Source of the DNA: Flavobacterium sp. LC2016-13
Lineage (GTDB): Bacteria > Bacteroidota > Bacteroidia > Flavobacteriales > Flavobacteriaceae
Reading direction: 5' to 3'
Assembly: GCF_009707955.1 (NCBI RefSeq)
Contig: NZ_WMDQ01000013.1
Span: 62,001-126,000, forward strand
DNA: 64,000 nucleotides
Below, in pieces: positions 15,252-24,786 of the stretch. The notes beneath the pieces were generated by a model, which saw only the letters and a program-made list of their open reading frames with translations, ran no database searches and was not told the origin of the DNA. The translations under genes and the position numbers were made by a program. Numbering within the stretch: position 1 is the stretch's first letter; each line of letters begins with the position of its first letter.

Positions 15252-17906
15252 CTAAAGGATAAAACTCATTCTACCAAAATAATAAGCTCCAGTAGTTCCC
15301 ATTTGAACCGGCGCATATTTAAATACTCCGTAGTAACTATTCTCATAAATTTGTTTATCCGGAAAAACATCAAATAAGTTATTAGCTCCAAGAGCAATCT
15401 GAATTTTTGGTGTTATTTTGTAAGCAACAGTCAAATCAGTAACCACTTTTCCGCTGTGTTTCTGAATTCCTCCAAACGGAAAACCATCACGAATTACTTC
15501 ACCAAAATAAGTATTTCTCAATAGAAAATTCCATTTGTCTAAACTGTAATTAACAGCAAAAGTACCTTTGTGTTTTGGCGTATTCGTTTCGATCAAACTT
15601 TTTTCCTGAGGCCCGTAATACACATCTTCCTGACCCACAAATATCGATGGAATATTATTTAATTGATCATCAACTTTGTTGTCATTGTAATTATACAATA
15701 ATGAAAGATTCAATTTCCCTTTTCCAAGATTCAAATCATAATCAATTACAACATCAAGTCCGTTTGTAGTAGTATTAATTGCGTTGGTAAAGAAACGACC
15801 CGTTTGCGCACCATATTGAGCAAACAAATCACGAAGTTCCGGAACAGGATCTCCATAAGCATCATTTCCTAAATTTCCGGTCAGGATAATTCTGTTATCG
15901 ATTCTAATGTGATAATAATCAGCTGTAATGTGTAATTGTTTAATTGGAGAAAAAACAACACCAAAGCTGTAGTTCCTTGAAGTCTCTTCTTTCAATTTCG
16001 GAATTCCGAGTTGTTTTGCTACATCACTGTCATTTCTAAAAATACCTGAATTCAGGATTTCACCATCAACAACATCTGTTGCAATATTATTAAAATATTG
16101 TTGGTGCAACGATGGTGCTCTAAAACCAGAACTAATGGCTCCGCGCACAAAAAGATTATCAAGGATTTTATATCTCAAAGACAATTTCCCGTTTATAGTA
16201 TTTCCAAAATCAGAATAATCTTCATAACGGCCGGCAACTCCAATTAAGAATTTATCCGTAATATCTGCTTCAACATCAGCATAAACGCCAACGCTGTTTC
16301 TATCTTCATTAACTTCATTCAAAGGAGAAAATCCGGGAAAAGACTGAGCGCCGCCATCAATATAAGAAGCTTCTTCGCCAGCAACAATTTTGTATTTTTC
16401 AAAACGATATTCAGCACCAAAAGCAACATTCAAACCGCTGAAAATGTCTTTATACAATCTTGAAACATCTGCATTTACCGTGTTTTGAAGAAAAGAATGA
16501 TTTCCGGCTTTAAAATCAGTCGGACTATTATCTCCTAATGAAAAGTTGTTGGTGTTTGAGACTTCATAATCAAATTTATTCTGTCCGATAGTATTACTCA
16601 AATCCAATTTCCATTCTCCAAATTTAAATTTAAAACCAAAAGAAGAAGAAAGATCCGTTACAACAGAATTTAATTCAGGCTGAAACCCGAAAGGAAAAAT
16701 AGAAGCAACAACACTTTCACTTTCACTTGGTAAACGTCTGAAACCGTAACCAGTTCCTTCTCTGTGACTAATTCCTCCAGAAGCATAAAACTCAATTTGA
16801 TCGTTTAACGGAATTGAAGCATTAAAGAAACCTTGTATATTTTGGATTTTTGCATCTCCAATCTGGAAATTAAAATCATCACGTTTTAATCCATTTTGAG
16901 CTAATAAATTATCATCAATTTGGCGTGATTGCGCGGGATCATCAACAAAATCGTAAGCAAAGAAATTGCCTTGTGCCGATTGATCAAAAATGATAAGATT
17001 GTTGTTTTGAGAACGATTGGTTTTTTGACGGTCATTAAATTCAGCCGTAAGATTGATAAAACCACCTTTGTTCCCAATTTTTGTTCCGTAGTTTAAATTT
17101 AGATTTGTAGTCTGACCATCATTTCTGGACGTTCCGCCATAAGTTGCGTTCGCTTCTAAACCTGCATTATCTTTTAAAACCAAATTGATTACGCCCGCAA
17201 TTGCATCAGAACCATATTGCGCAGCCGCGCCATCACGTAAAACCTCAATTCTTTTAATTGCCGAAGCAGGAATCGCACTTAAATCAGTACCAACAGAACC
17301 GTTTCCAACCGTATTTTGATAATTTACCAATGAAGTCGTATGTCTTCTTTTTCCGTTGATTAAAACCAGAACCTGATCCGGACCCAAACCTCTTAAAGAT
17401 GCAGGATCAATATGCTCAGTTCCGTCAGCCGAAGATTGTCGGTTTGAATTGAAAGACGGAATCAAATACGTTAAGATATCGTTTGTGGTAGTTTGAGGTG
17501 TTGTGTTTCTAATTTTAGCCAGATTAACCACATCAACAGGAACAGCCGTTTCTAGTTTGCTTTTCTTTGGATTTCTGCTTCCAACTACAACAATTTCATC
17601 AAGATTATTACTCTCATAAGTTAACTGAACTTCGATAATAGGATCTTTCGCAACGTGTTCTTTGGTTTGATAGCCAAATAGCGATATAACAAGTGTTGGA
17701 TTATTTGTTGGAGACGATAGCGTAAATTTTCCTAAAGCATCACTTGTTGCATTAGTTTGAGTTCCTTTTATCAGGATTGTCGCAAATTCTAACGGATTTC
17801 CATTTTCATTTGTAATAGTTCCTTTTATCTCGTGACCTTGTGCAAAAAACAAAGTACTCGATAAAGTCAGGATCGCGGTTATGATAATTTTTAGTTTTTT
17901 TCTCAT
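15252..17906 (-). CDS. TonB-dependent outer-membrane receptor
   Basis: An 884-residue receptor. A signal peptide (ending FFAQG) is followed by a carboxypeptidase D regulatory-like domain (about residues 25-110), then a plug domain with GLGPDQVLVLINGKRRH and IEVLRDGAAAQYGSDAIAGVINLVLK, then a 22-strand type barrel ending in an aromatic-rich strand. It imports a scarce ligand such as a siderophore, cobalamin or small peptide using TonB energy. No SusD partner or regulator lies beside it, so it is not a standard SusCD pair. The ligand is unknown. Confidence 0.92.
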   Translation of the reverse strand: MRKKLKIIITAILTLSSTLFFAQGHEIKGTITNENGNPLEFATILIKGTQTNATSDALGKFTLSSPTNNPTLVISLFGYQTKEHVAKDPIIEVQLTYESNNLDEIVVVGSRNPKKSKLETAVPVDVVNLAKIRNTTPQTTTNDILTYLIPSFNSNRQSSADGTEHIDPASLRGLGPDQVLVLINGKRRHTTSLVNYQNTVGNGSVGTDLSAIPASAIKRIEVLRDGAAAQYGSDAIAGVINLVLKDNAGLEANATYGGTSRNDGQTTNLNLNYGTKIGNKGGFINLTAEFNDRQKTNRSQNNNLIIFDQSAQGNFFAYDFVDDPAQSRQIDDNLLAQNGLKRDDFNFQIGDAKIQNIQGFFNASIPLNDQIEFYASGGISHREGTGYGFRRLPSESESVVASIFPFGFQPELNSVVTDLSSSFGFKFKFGEWKLDLSNTIGQNKFDYEVSNTNNFSLGDNSPTDFKAGNHSFLQNTVNADVSRLYKDIFSGLNVAFGAEYRFEKYKIVAGEEASYIDGGAQSFPGFSPLNEVNEDRNSVGVYADVEADITDKFLIGVAGRYEDYSDFGNTINGKLSLRYKILDNLFVRGAISSGFRAPSLHQQYFNNIATDVVDGEILNSGIFRNDSDVAKQLGIPKLKEETSRNYSFGVVFSPIKQLHITADYYHIRIDNRIILTGNLGNDAYGDPVPELRDLFAQYGAQTGRFFTNAINTTTNGLDVVIDYDLNLGKGKLNLSLLYNYNDNKVDDQLNNIPSIFVGQEDVYYGPQEKSLIETNTPKHKGTFAVNYSLDKWNFLLRNTYFGEVIRDGFPFGGIQKHSGKVVTDLTVAYKITPKIQIALGANNLFDVFPDKQIYENSYYGVFKYAPVQMGTTGAYYFGRMSFIL

Positions 17907-18085
17907 GGTAATATTGGTTTGTATAAAATGTAAGGATTGTTTTATTGTAAAAGGCTAAATCTTAATTGCCTAGTATTTACATGGGATAATTAATAAAATG
18001 CAAATGTAATTGTAAAAAACCAAAATTGATTTATAAAATCTTTGTTTTTATAAGTTAAGGGTGTCAATTTTTAGTTTTAATGAAA

Positions 18086-18093
18086 TATCTTTG
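18086..18093 (+). promoter_or_regulatory. -7 box of the exported SAM hydroxide adenosyltransferase gene
   Basis: TATCTTTG followed by C is an exact TAnnTTTG match, 23 bp before the ATG. The -33 element is not clear. Confidence 0.55.
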
Positions 18094-18116
18094 CATAAAT
18101 TTTAAAAAGAGAAAAA

Positions 18117-19004
18117 ATGAAATTAAGATTATTACTTTTTTTGTGCGCTATTACTTTTAATGGATTTTCGCAAAATAACGTATTGGTTTTTCAATCTGAT
18201 TTTGGTTTGAAAGATGGAGCAGTTTCTGCAATGAAAGGGGTTGCAATGGGAGTTTCTACCGATTTGAAAATATTTGACTTAACACATGAAATTCCGGCTT
18301 TCAATATTTGGGAAGCTGCTTATCGTTTATCGCAAACAGCTCAATATTATCCTGCAGGAACTGTATTTGTTTCTGTTTGTGATCCTGGAGTTGGTACAGC
18401 AAGACATTCTGTAGTTTTATTAACGAAATCTGGGCATTATTTTGTAACGCCGGATAACGGAACTTTAACTCTAATTGCTGAACAATTAGGCATTCAGGAA
18501 ATTCGTGAAATTGATGAGGTAAAAAACCGCCGTCAGAATTCGGGTGAATCTTATACCTTCCACGGTCGCGATGTTTATGCTTTTACCGGAGCACGTTTAG
18601 CATCTAAAACCATTACTTTTGAAGAAGTTGGTCCAAAACTACCAAACGAAGTTGTGAAATTGGATTATCAAAAACCTGTTTTCGAAAAAGGAATTATCAA
18701 AGGAGGAATTCCGATTTTAGATATTCAATACGGAAATGTATGGACAAATATCGATAAAAAGACATTTGCAAATCTTGGTTTAAAAGCAGGAGATTTGGTT
18801 AAAATTCAGATTTTCAACGGAACTAAAAAAGCTTATGAAGGAAAATTGAAATTGGTAAATACTTTTGGCGAAGTTGCCATAGGAACTGATGTAGTTTATT
18901 TTAATAGCCTTTTAAATTTTTCATTGGCTGTAAATCAAGGTAGTTTTTCAGATAAATACAAAATTTACAGTGGCGCTGATTGGAGTATTTTGCTTAGCAA
19001 ATAA
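18117..19004 (+). CDS. SAM hydroxide adenosyltransferase family protein (DUF62) with a signal peptide
   Basis: A 295-residue member of the fluorinase/chlorinase/DUF62 superfamily, whose common branch hydrolyses S-adenosylmethionine to adenosine and methionine. The catalytic triad seen in that branch is present: Asp89 and Arg96 in DPGVGTARHSVV and His149 in FHGRD. SDFGLKD (Asp28) is the substrate-binding Asp. Unlike typical cytosolic members it begins with a hydrophobic Sec-type signal (LRLLLFLCAITFNGFSQ). Export of a SAM-using enzyme is odd, because SAM is cytosolic. It is a single-gene unit with its own promoter and terminator. The family call is firm; the substrate is uncertain. Confidence 0.85.
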   Translation: MKLRLLLFLCAITFNGFSQNNVLVFQSDFGLKDGAVSAMKGVAMGVSTDLKIFDLTHEIPAFNIWEAAYRLSQTAQYYPAGTVFVSVCDPGVGTARHSVVLLTKSGHYFVTPDNGTLTLIAEQLGIQEIREIDEVKNRRQNSGESYTFHGRDVYAFTGARLASKTITFEEVGPKLPNEVVKLDYQKPVFEKGIIKGGIPILDIQYGNVWTNIDKKTFANLGLKAGDLVKIQIFNGTKKAYEGKLKLVNTFGEVAIGTDVVYFNSLLNFSLAVNQGSFSDKYKIYSGADWSILLSK

Positions 19005-19028
19005 TCCGCCTATATTTCATAAAAACAA

Positions 19029-19056
19029 AAAACCGCTCAATTGAGCGGTTTTTTTA
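19029..19056. terminator. Bidirectional terminator between convergent genes
   Basis: AACCGCTCAA / TTGAGCGGTT perfect palindrome flanked by A and T runs, so it can serve both the gene ending at 19004 and the one ending at 19085. Confidence 0.9.
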
Positions 19057-19084
19057 TAAGTATGTAATTCTTTGCGGTTAAATA

Positions 19085-19606
19085 TTACAAATTAAATGAA
19101 GCTCCTAAACTAAAAGTAGCCTGATTATTTAAATGATCGAATACATCATTGTTGTTGCCGTATTTAGCGATTGGGAATCCAACTTCTGTGAAAACACCAA
19201 ATCCGTCAGTAAAGAAATAACGACCACCTACGTGACCACCAAAATTGTGTAATCCTAAACTTAAACCAGGATAAACATCTAATTGTTTAATACCAATAAC
19301 GCTGCTTAAATTAGCATTGATTCTTGCTTTAGCATCAAAACGATCCTGAAATTCCGGTTTTCTATCATTGTAATAATCTACACCATAGAAACCATTGTAA
19401 TTATCTACTCCTAAAAGGTAAGTTGTAACAAATCCGAAAGAGAAATTTTCTCCTAAACCAAAGTCAACAGAACCTTGAATTCCTGAACCACCATCTTGAA
19501 GATTAGCACCTACATTAACTTTTATGTCTCCTTTTCCTGTAAAAGCTTCCTGAGCCTGAGTTAATCCGAATGATACTAAAAACAAAAATGTAATAACTTT
19601 TTTCAT
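19085..19606 (-). CDS. Small outer-membrane beta-barrel protein, function unknown
   Basis: A 173-residue protein with a clear signal peptide (ending LTQAQ), then alternating hydrophobic and Gly-rich strands and a C-terminal TFSLGASFNL ending typical of outer-membrane barrels. The length fits an 8-stranded barrel. I recognise no named family beyond a conserved flavobacterial DUF. A single gene with its own terminator. Confidence 0.7.
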   Translation of the reverse strand: MKKVITFLFLVSFGLTQAQEAFTGKGDIKVNVGANLQDGGSGIQGSVDFGLGENFSFGFVTTYLLGVDNYNGFYGVDYYNDRKPEFQDRFDAKARINANLSSVIGIKQLDVYPGLSLGLHNFGGHVGGRYFFTDGFGVFTEVGFPIAKYGNNNDVFDHLNNQATFSLGASFNL

Positions 19607-19653
19607 AAACTTAAATATTAATTATTTGGATTGCAAATTTAATTTTTTATACA

Positions 19654-20388
19654 TTAATTCCTACCTTTTTCATTAAAATACAACTCATTTAACGGATCAC
19701 TTTGCCAGAATTCCTTTGTATCAATGTTCATTATTGTTAGAGGGCCTTTAAAAGCGGCTCCCGTATCAACATTCCAGACACAAGCTTTATTTACTGGTAC
19801 CATTTTTCCAATTCGGGTTACAGGAGTATGTCCAATATAGATTTCTTTATAAACGGTAAAACGTTTTGGATAGTATAAATCATCAATTTTTAAGTTCGGA
19901 TCTAATGCCAGTGCAGATTCCCAAAGTGTTCTGTCCCAGTAAAATAATTTCGGAAAATATTCCCAAACAACACCATTTAAATTGGTAAAACCGGCATGAA
20001 CAAATAGCCTGTTCTGATCGTCAAGATAATAGTCCTGCAAATTTTCTAAAAAGGTAATATGTGTTTTCTTTTTTTCGTCAGAAAGTTTAGAGTATCCTTC
20101 AACAGTAGCTTGTCCGCCATGTTTGTACCACATTTCTTCATCAAAATCTTCGTGCCTGTTTTCAAGCCAGTCTAAGGCCAGTTGATCGTGGTTTCCTCTA
20201 ATGCAAATGCAGTTTTGTTTACTTTTAAGATCAATTAAATAATCAATAACTTGTGCCGAATGGCTCCAGCCATCAACATAATCGCCTAAAAATATAAGAG
20301 TATCCTGTTCTGTAACATTGGCTCTTTTCATCACCTGTTCAAGTGCGAGTAATCCTCCGTGTATGTCGCCTATAACAAATGTTCGCAT
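19654..20388 (-). CDS. Metallophosphoesterase (ApaH/PrpE-like serine/threonine phosphatase family)
   Basis: A 244-residue calcineurin-type phosphatase with the metal-binding series GDIHG (Asp8, His10), GDYVDG (Asp36), RGNHD (Asn66, His67), HAGF and GHTP. Members dephosphorylate phosphoproteins or split diadenosine polyphosphates; which applies here cannot be told. There is no signal peptide, so it is cytosolic. It is transcribed away from dinB. Confidence 0.85.
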   Translation of the reverse strand: MRTFVIGDIHGGLLALEQVMKRANVTEQDTLIFLGDYVDGWSHSAQVIDYLIDLKSKQNCICIRGNHDQLALDWLENRHEDFDEEMWYKHGGQATVEGYSKLSDEKKKTHITFLENLQDYYLDDQNRLFVHAGFTNLNGVVWEYFPKLFYWDRTLWESALALDPNLKIDDLYYPKRFTVYKEIYIGHTPVTRIGKMVPVNKACVWNVDTGAAFKGPLTIMNIDTKEFWQSDPLNELYFNEKGRN

Positions 20389-20516
20389 TTTTTAAAATTT
20401 CGGGTAATAACCACAAAAATAGCGAAAATGATTTGTTTGAAATCATTTCGCTATTAATCTTTAAAAATTGATACTATTTATAACTATTAGCAGTGCTTTT
20501 TAATTGCTTTCCTTTT

Positions 20517-20524
20517 TAAATTTG
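20517..20524 (+). promoter_or_regulatory. -7 box abutting the dinB start
   Basis: TAAATTTG is an exact TAnnTTTG match ending 4 bases before the dinB ATG. If used, transcription would begin at or just after the ATG, giving a leaderless or very short-leader mRNA. Confidence 0.4.
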
Positions 20525-20528
20525 CATA

Positions 20529-21611
20529 ATGTCAGACACGCCTACATATCGAAAAATTATCCATATTGATATGGATGCTTTTTATGCTTCGGTAGAGCAA
20601 ATGGATAATCCTGCTTTGCGCGGAAAACCCGTTGCTGTTGGAGGTTCAGAAAATAGAGGAGTAGTTTCGGCAGCAAGTTACGAAGCCAGAAAATTTGGTG
20701 TTCGAAGTGCGATAAGTGGTGTTTTGGCCAAAAAGTATTGTCCGGAAATTATATTCGTTCGTCCGCGTTTTGATCGGTATAAGGAAATATCAAATAAAAT
20801 TCATAGCATTTTTTATGAATACACAGATTTGGTAGAGCCGCTTTCGCTGGATGAAGCTTATCTTGATGTAACTCAGAATAAAAAAGGAAATCCAAGTGCG
20901 AGTTTGCTTGCACAGGAAATTCGGTTAAGAATTTTGAATGAAGTTGGACTTACAGCTTCAGCAGGAATTTCAGTAAATAAATTTGTTGCCAAAATTGCCA
21001 GTGACATCAATAAACCCAACGGACAAAAAACGGTAAATCCTGATGAGATCCTGACTTTTCTGGAAGAATTGCCTATTAGAAAATTTTACGGAGTTGGAAA
21101 AGTGACCACAGAGAAAATGTACCAATTGGGCATTTTTACAGGAAGTGATCTTAAAAGCAAATCGTTAGAATTTCTGGAAAAGCATTTCGGTAAGTCCGGA
21201 GGTTTTTACTATAAAGTCGTTCGAGGTATTCATAACAGCGAAGTAAAATCGCATCGCATAACCAAGTCAGTGGCGGCTGAGCATACTTTTGATGTTAATT
21301 TATCATCGGAGATTTTTATGCTGGAGCAACTCGACAGAATTGCAACTTCATTAGAAAAACGATTAAAAAAACATAACATTTCAGGTAAAACGGTTACACT
21401 TAAAATTAAGTACAGCGATTTTACGCAACAAACAAGAAGTAAGACATTGCCTTATTTTATTTCGGATAAAAGCCTGATTCTCGAAACCGTCGAAGAATTG
21501 TTGTATCAGGAACGGATGAAAGATTCTGTTCGATTACTCGGAATTTCTTTAAACAATTTAAATACAGAAGAGAAAAAAGCAGTCGTTGTACAATTAAAAT
21601 TTGCTTTTTAA
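20529..21611 (+). CDS. dinB: DNA polymerase IV (Y-family translesion polymerase)
   Basis: A 360-residue Y-family polymerase for error-prone bypass of lesions. Catalytic acidic residues are Asp14 (HIDMDAFYASVEQ) and Asp108-Glu109 (LSLDEAYLDVT). The HhH thumb region (FYGVGKVTTEKM) and little-finger domain are complete. The C-terminus QLKFAF occupies the place of the beta-clamp binding motif of E. coli Pol IV (QLVLGL). It stands alone between a divergent phosphatase gene and the broken PAS gene. Confidence 0.95.
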   Translation: MSDTPTYRKIIHIDMDAFYASVEQMDNPALRGKPVAVGGSENRGVVSAASYEARKFGVRSAISGVLAKKYCPEIIFVRPRFDRYKEISNKIHSIFYEYTDLVEPLSLDEAYLDVTQNKKGNPSASLLAQEIRLRILNEVGLTASAGISVNKFVAKIASDINKPNGQKTVNPDEILTFLEELPIRKFYGVGKVTTEKMYQLGIFTGSDLKSKSLEFLEKHFGKSGGFYYKVVRGIHNSEVKSHRITKSVAAEHTFDVNLSSEIFMLEQLDRIATSLEKRLKKHNISGKTVTLKIKYSDFTQQTRSKTLPYFISDKSLILETVEELLYQERMKDSVRLLGISLNNLNTEEKKAVVVQLKFAF

Positions 21612-21647
21612 TTATCTTAAACACTAGTTAAATGAGGTTTTACGTAA

Positions 21648-21676
21648 GTTAGTTCGCAATTTTCGCTTTATCTTTG
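21648..21676 (+). promoter_or_regulatory. Promoter of the PAS gene
   Basis: TATCTTTG at 21669-21676 is an exact -7 match. A weak -33 TTAG lies about 17-18 bp upstream. The promoter remains although the gene behind it is interrupted. Confidence 0.45.
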
Positions 21677-21707
21677 AGTAATAGGATATAACACTTAATT
21701 AATTGCT

Positions 21708-22208
21708 ATGAAAAAGACTAATGCTGAGGAGCTGTTAAAGCGTAATTCTGTTCCTATTTTATCCTGGGATTTTCACTACGAGTTTGTAAATGAGTTGAAA
21801 GCTAATTTTGCTGATTTGAAAAAAGTGAATGATATTTCAAGTCAGTTTTCCTGGAATGATGAAGGTTTAGAGATCAAGGAACACATTAAAGATGAAGTTG
21901 TTGTAATTACTGATTTGAATTTGAAAATTGTTTTTGCTTAAAACGGAATCAAAAAAATGACAGGATATAGAGAAAGTGAAGTTCTTGGTAAAACACCGAA
22001 AATGTTTCAGGGACCGGCAACTTGCAAAACTGCTTTAAAAGAAATAAGAGAAGCCATAGAATTGAAAATTCCATTTGAAAAGATAATTCAAAACTATAAA
22101 AAAGACGGCAGAATTTACAAATGCAATATTAGAGGCGTTCCGGTTTTTAATTTAAAAGGAGAATTGTCGCATTTTGTCGCATTTGAGAAAGAAGAAAAAA
22201 GTGCTTAG
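21708..22208 (+). pseudogene. PAS-domain protein gene interrupted by one in-frame TAA
   Basis: Two open segments (21708-21941 and 21957-22208) lie in the same frame, separated only by TAA at 21939-21941. Read through, the sequence runs VVVITDLNLKIVFA-stop-NGIKKMTGY and then RESEVLGKTPKMFQGP, a continuous PAS core (ITD...NP.F..MTGY...EVLGK) with Ser expected at the stop. A single change from TCA to TAA would explain it. The whole would be 166 codons with an N-terminal stretch of about 60 residues and one PAS/PAC unit, without an output domain. A recent nonsense mutation is likeliest; sequencing error or restart at the ATG at 21957 are alternatives. Confidence 0.85.
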
Positions 22209-22255
22209 GTTTTTAGGTGCAAAGGCTCAAAGGGAAAAATAATATTAGTAAAATA

Positions 22256-22281
22256 AAAACCGCCTTTTTAGGCGGTTTTGT
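22256..22281. terminator. Terminator between the PAS pseudogene and fumarase
   Basis: AAAACCGCC / GGCGGTTTT stem with a 6-base loop. Symmetric, so it can act in both directions between these convergent genes. Confidence 0.85.
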
Positions 22282-22333
22282 ATTTAAAAAACTTAGCGAC
22301 TCAGCAACTTAGTACCTTAGCAGCTAAAAAAAA

Positions 22334-23938
22334 CTATAAATTCTCAAAGAAATCATTTCCTTTATCATCTGTAATGATAAAAGCAGGGAAATCTTTAACG
22401 GTGATTTTACGAACGGCTTCCATTCCTAATTCTTCAAAGTCAACAACTTCTACTTTTAGGATGTTATCTTGCGCTAAAATTGCCGCAGGACCTCCAATAG
22501 AACCCAAATAGAATCCGCCATATTTATTACATGCATCAGTAACTTGTTTGGTACGGTTTCCTTTAGCGAGCATAATCATACTTCCGCCATGTTTTTGAAA
22601 TTCATCTACATAAACATCCATACGTCCTGCCGTTGTTGGCCCAAAACTTCCTGAAGCCATTCCTTCCGGAGTTTTTGCCGGACCTGCATAATAAACAGGA
22701 TGATTTTTAAAATATTCAGGCATTGGCTTACCAGATTCCAATAATTCCATGATTTTAGCGTGTGCAATATCACGCGCTACAATCACAGTTCCGTTCAATT
22801 TCAAACGAGTTTTGATCGGATATTGAGTCAATTTAGCTAAAATATCAGCCATTGGCATATTCAAATCAATTTCTACAGGCGCTTCTAAATGTGGAGCTGT
22901 TTCCGGTAAAAATTGTTTTGGATTTACTTCTAATTGTTCAACGTAAATTCCGTCTTTAGTAATTTTTCCTTTGATGTTTCTGTCAGCAGAACAAGAAACT
23001 CCCAATCCAACCGGACAAGAAGCCGCGTGGCGAGGCAAACGAATTACACGAACGTCGTGTGTAAAATATTTTCCGCCAAACTGAGCGCCAATAGCACTTT
23101 CCTGACAGATTTTCTGAACTTTTTCTTCCCATTCCAAATCACGAAAAGCCTGACCGGACATATTTCCTGAAGTTGGCAAATGATCATAATATCCTGCAGA
23201 TGCTTTTTTAACAGCGCTTAGGTTTGCTTCCGCAGAAGTTCCGCCTATTACTAAAGCCAAATGATAAGGCGGACAAGCCGAAGTTCCTAAATCTTTGATT
23301 TTAGCACGAATGAAAGCATCCATAGATTTTTCATTCAATAATGATTTCGTTTGTTGGTATAAATACGTTTTATTAGCAGATCCGCCACCTTTTGCCATAA
23401 ATAAGAACTCATACGAAGCTCCTTTTTTAGAATAGATGTCAATTTGAGCCGGAAGATTCGAACCTGAGTTTTTTTCTTCAAACATCGAAATCGGAACAAT
23501 TTGCGAATAACGTAAATTACGTTTTTGATACGTGTTAAAAATTCCTCTGCTCAACCATTCAGCATCATCAACACCTGTAAAGATGCTTTCGCCTTTTTTT
23601 GCCATTACGATTGCCGTTCCGGTATCCTGACAGCTTGGTAATTGACCTTCGGCAGCGACCGAAGCATTCTGAAGTAAATTATACGCCACAAAACGATCGT
23701 TATCTGTAGCTTCCGGATCGTCAAGAATTTTTCGTAGCTTTTGTAAATGCGTTGTTCTCAACATGAACGAAACATCGGTTAAAGCTTCTTCAGCCAATAA
23801 TTCTAAACCTTTTGGATCAACGGTTAAAACTTCACGGTCTCCAAATTGTTCTATTTTTACAAAATCAGAAGTAATTTTGCGATATTGCGTATCATCCTTT
23901 AAAATTGGATAAGGATCTTGGTATATAAAATCTATCAT
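22334..23938 (-). CDS. fumA: Class I fumarate hydratase (Fe-S)
   Basis: Interconverts fumarate and malate in the TCA cycle. The N-terminal alpha part has the cluster region PSCQDTGTA and the central part CSADRNIKGK; the C-terminal beta part has SGSFGPTTAGRMD. It is a fused class I enzyme of 534 residues. An upstream TTG at 23956 could extend it by six residues, but that codon lies inside the -7 box at 23954-23961, so the ATG at 23938 is the better start. Confidence 0.93.
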   Translation of the reverse strand: MIDFIYQDPYPILKDDTQYRKITSDFVKIEQFGDREVLTVDPKGLELLAEEALTDVSFMLRTTHLQKLRKILDDPEATDNDRFVAYNLLQNASVAAEGQLPSCQDTGTAIVMAKKGESIFTGVDDAEWLSRGIFNTYQKRNLRYSQIVPISMFEEKNSGSNLPAQIDIYSKKGASYEFLFMAKGGGSANKTYLYQQTKSLLNEKSMDAFIRAKIKDLGTSACPPYHLALVIGGTSAEANLSAVKKASAGYYDHLPTSGNMSGQAFRDLEWEEKVQKICQESAIGAQFGGKYFTHDVRVIRLPRHAASCPVGLGVSCSADRNIKGKITKDGIYVEQLEVNPKQFLPETAPHLEAPVEIDLNMPMADILAKLTQYPIKTRLKLNGTVIVARDIAHAKIMELLESGKPMPEYFKNHPVYYAGPAKTPEGMASGSFGPTTAGRMDVYVDEFQKHGGSMIMLAKGNRTKQVTDACNKYGGFYLGSIGGPAAILAQDNILKVEVVDFEELGMEAVRKITVKDFPAFIITDDKGNDFFENL

Positions 23939-23953
23939 TGCTTTGTTTTTTGA

Positions 23954-23961
23954 CAAAGTTA
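23954..23961 (-). promoter_or_regulatory. -7 box of the fumarase gene
   Basis: On the minus strand TAACTTTG matches TAnnTTTG, 16 bases before the chosen ATG. This gives a short leader of under 10 bases and decides between the two possible starts. Confidence 0.5.
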
Positions 23962-24013
23962 AAAATTATTTACCTAAGAAAGAATTTGAATTAGGGATCT
24001 ATAATGAAGTTTA

Positions 24014-24730
24014 TTACTGTTTTTGAAATTCATCAAAACTCATTTTTTTCTCAAAGTAGTTTTTGTCTTTTGCCGAAAGCAATTGGCTTTTCCATTTATT
24101 TCCAATTAAGCGAAAAACAGTAGAATCTGAATGTGTAACAGTTCCCATATTTTCGTCATTATCATCAGTTTCAAAAGCAACTGTTTTGCAATAGATAGTT
24201 TCAGGGTTTTCTTTTGAATTTTCAAATTCAACCCAACTTCCCGAACTGCCAGACATCGTATACCATTCGTAAACCAGTTGTAAATCGTTATTTTTTAAAT
24301 GATATAAATAATGGTTTTGAGTATAATCACAAGCGGGATATCCAAAATCAATTTGAATAAAAGGAGAGCTGTTGTCGTTTTCATTTCCTAATCCGTAATG
24401 AGCACTCCATTCCGATCCTTTTTGGAATAAGTTAATCGTAATTTTTGATGAAACAGTTTTAATTTTATTCTGATAAAAATCAAGTTTGTATTTTCTCGTT
24501 ACAATACTGTCTTTATCCATTTTTTCATCTAAAAGATAAGCTAAAATATAATTGTCTGTTGATTTTTCTCCAATCTCAGCAATAGAAATAGTGTCAATTT
24601 TTGAGATGTTTTCTTGTTTATTAATAGTTTCAGTTTTATTTACTGAAGCCGTGTCTTTTGTTTGAATTACCGGCTTTGGTTTCTGACAACTTATTAAAAC
24701 GAATAAAAGGATAAAGGCTTGTATTTTCAT
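24014..24730 (-). CDS. Lipoprotein of unknown function
   Basis: A 238-residue protein with a lipoprotein signal (lipobox LISC at about residue 15), then a Thr/Lys-rich linker and a globular part with GSSGSWVEFEN and YPACDYTQNHYLYHLKN. No family recognised. It is probably anchored in the periplasm or outer membrane. It lies downstream of the nucleoside-recognition protein gene, with a gap of about 56 bp. Confidence 0.7.
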   Translation of the reverse strand: MKIQAFILLFVLISCQKPKPVIQTKDTASVNKTETINKQENISKIDTISIAEIGEKSTDNYILAYLLDEKMDKDSIVTRKYKLDFYQNKIKTVSSKITINLFQKGSEWSAHYGLGNENDNSSPFIQIDFGYPACDYTQNHYLYHLKNNDLQLVYEWYTMSGSSGSWVEFENSKENPETIYCKTVAFETDDNDENMGTVTHSDSTVFRLIGNKWKSQLLSAKDKNYFEKKMSFDEFQKQ

Positions 24731-24786
24731 TGTATTTGTTTGTATTCAACGGATTTTAATCCCGTTAATGTTTGAATATTTTAATT

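Noticed and set aside
21957..22208. Second half of the PAS gene as an independent gene
   Set aside because: It starts in the middle of the PAS core in the same frame as the first half; a broken gene is the simpler reading.
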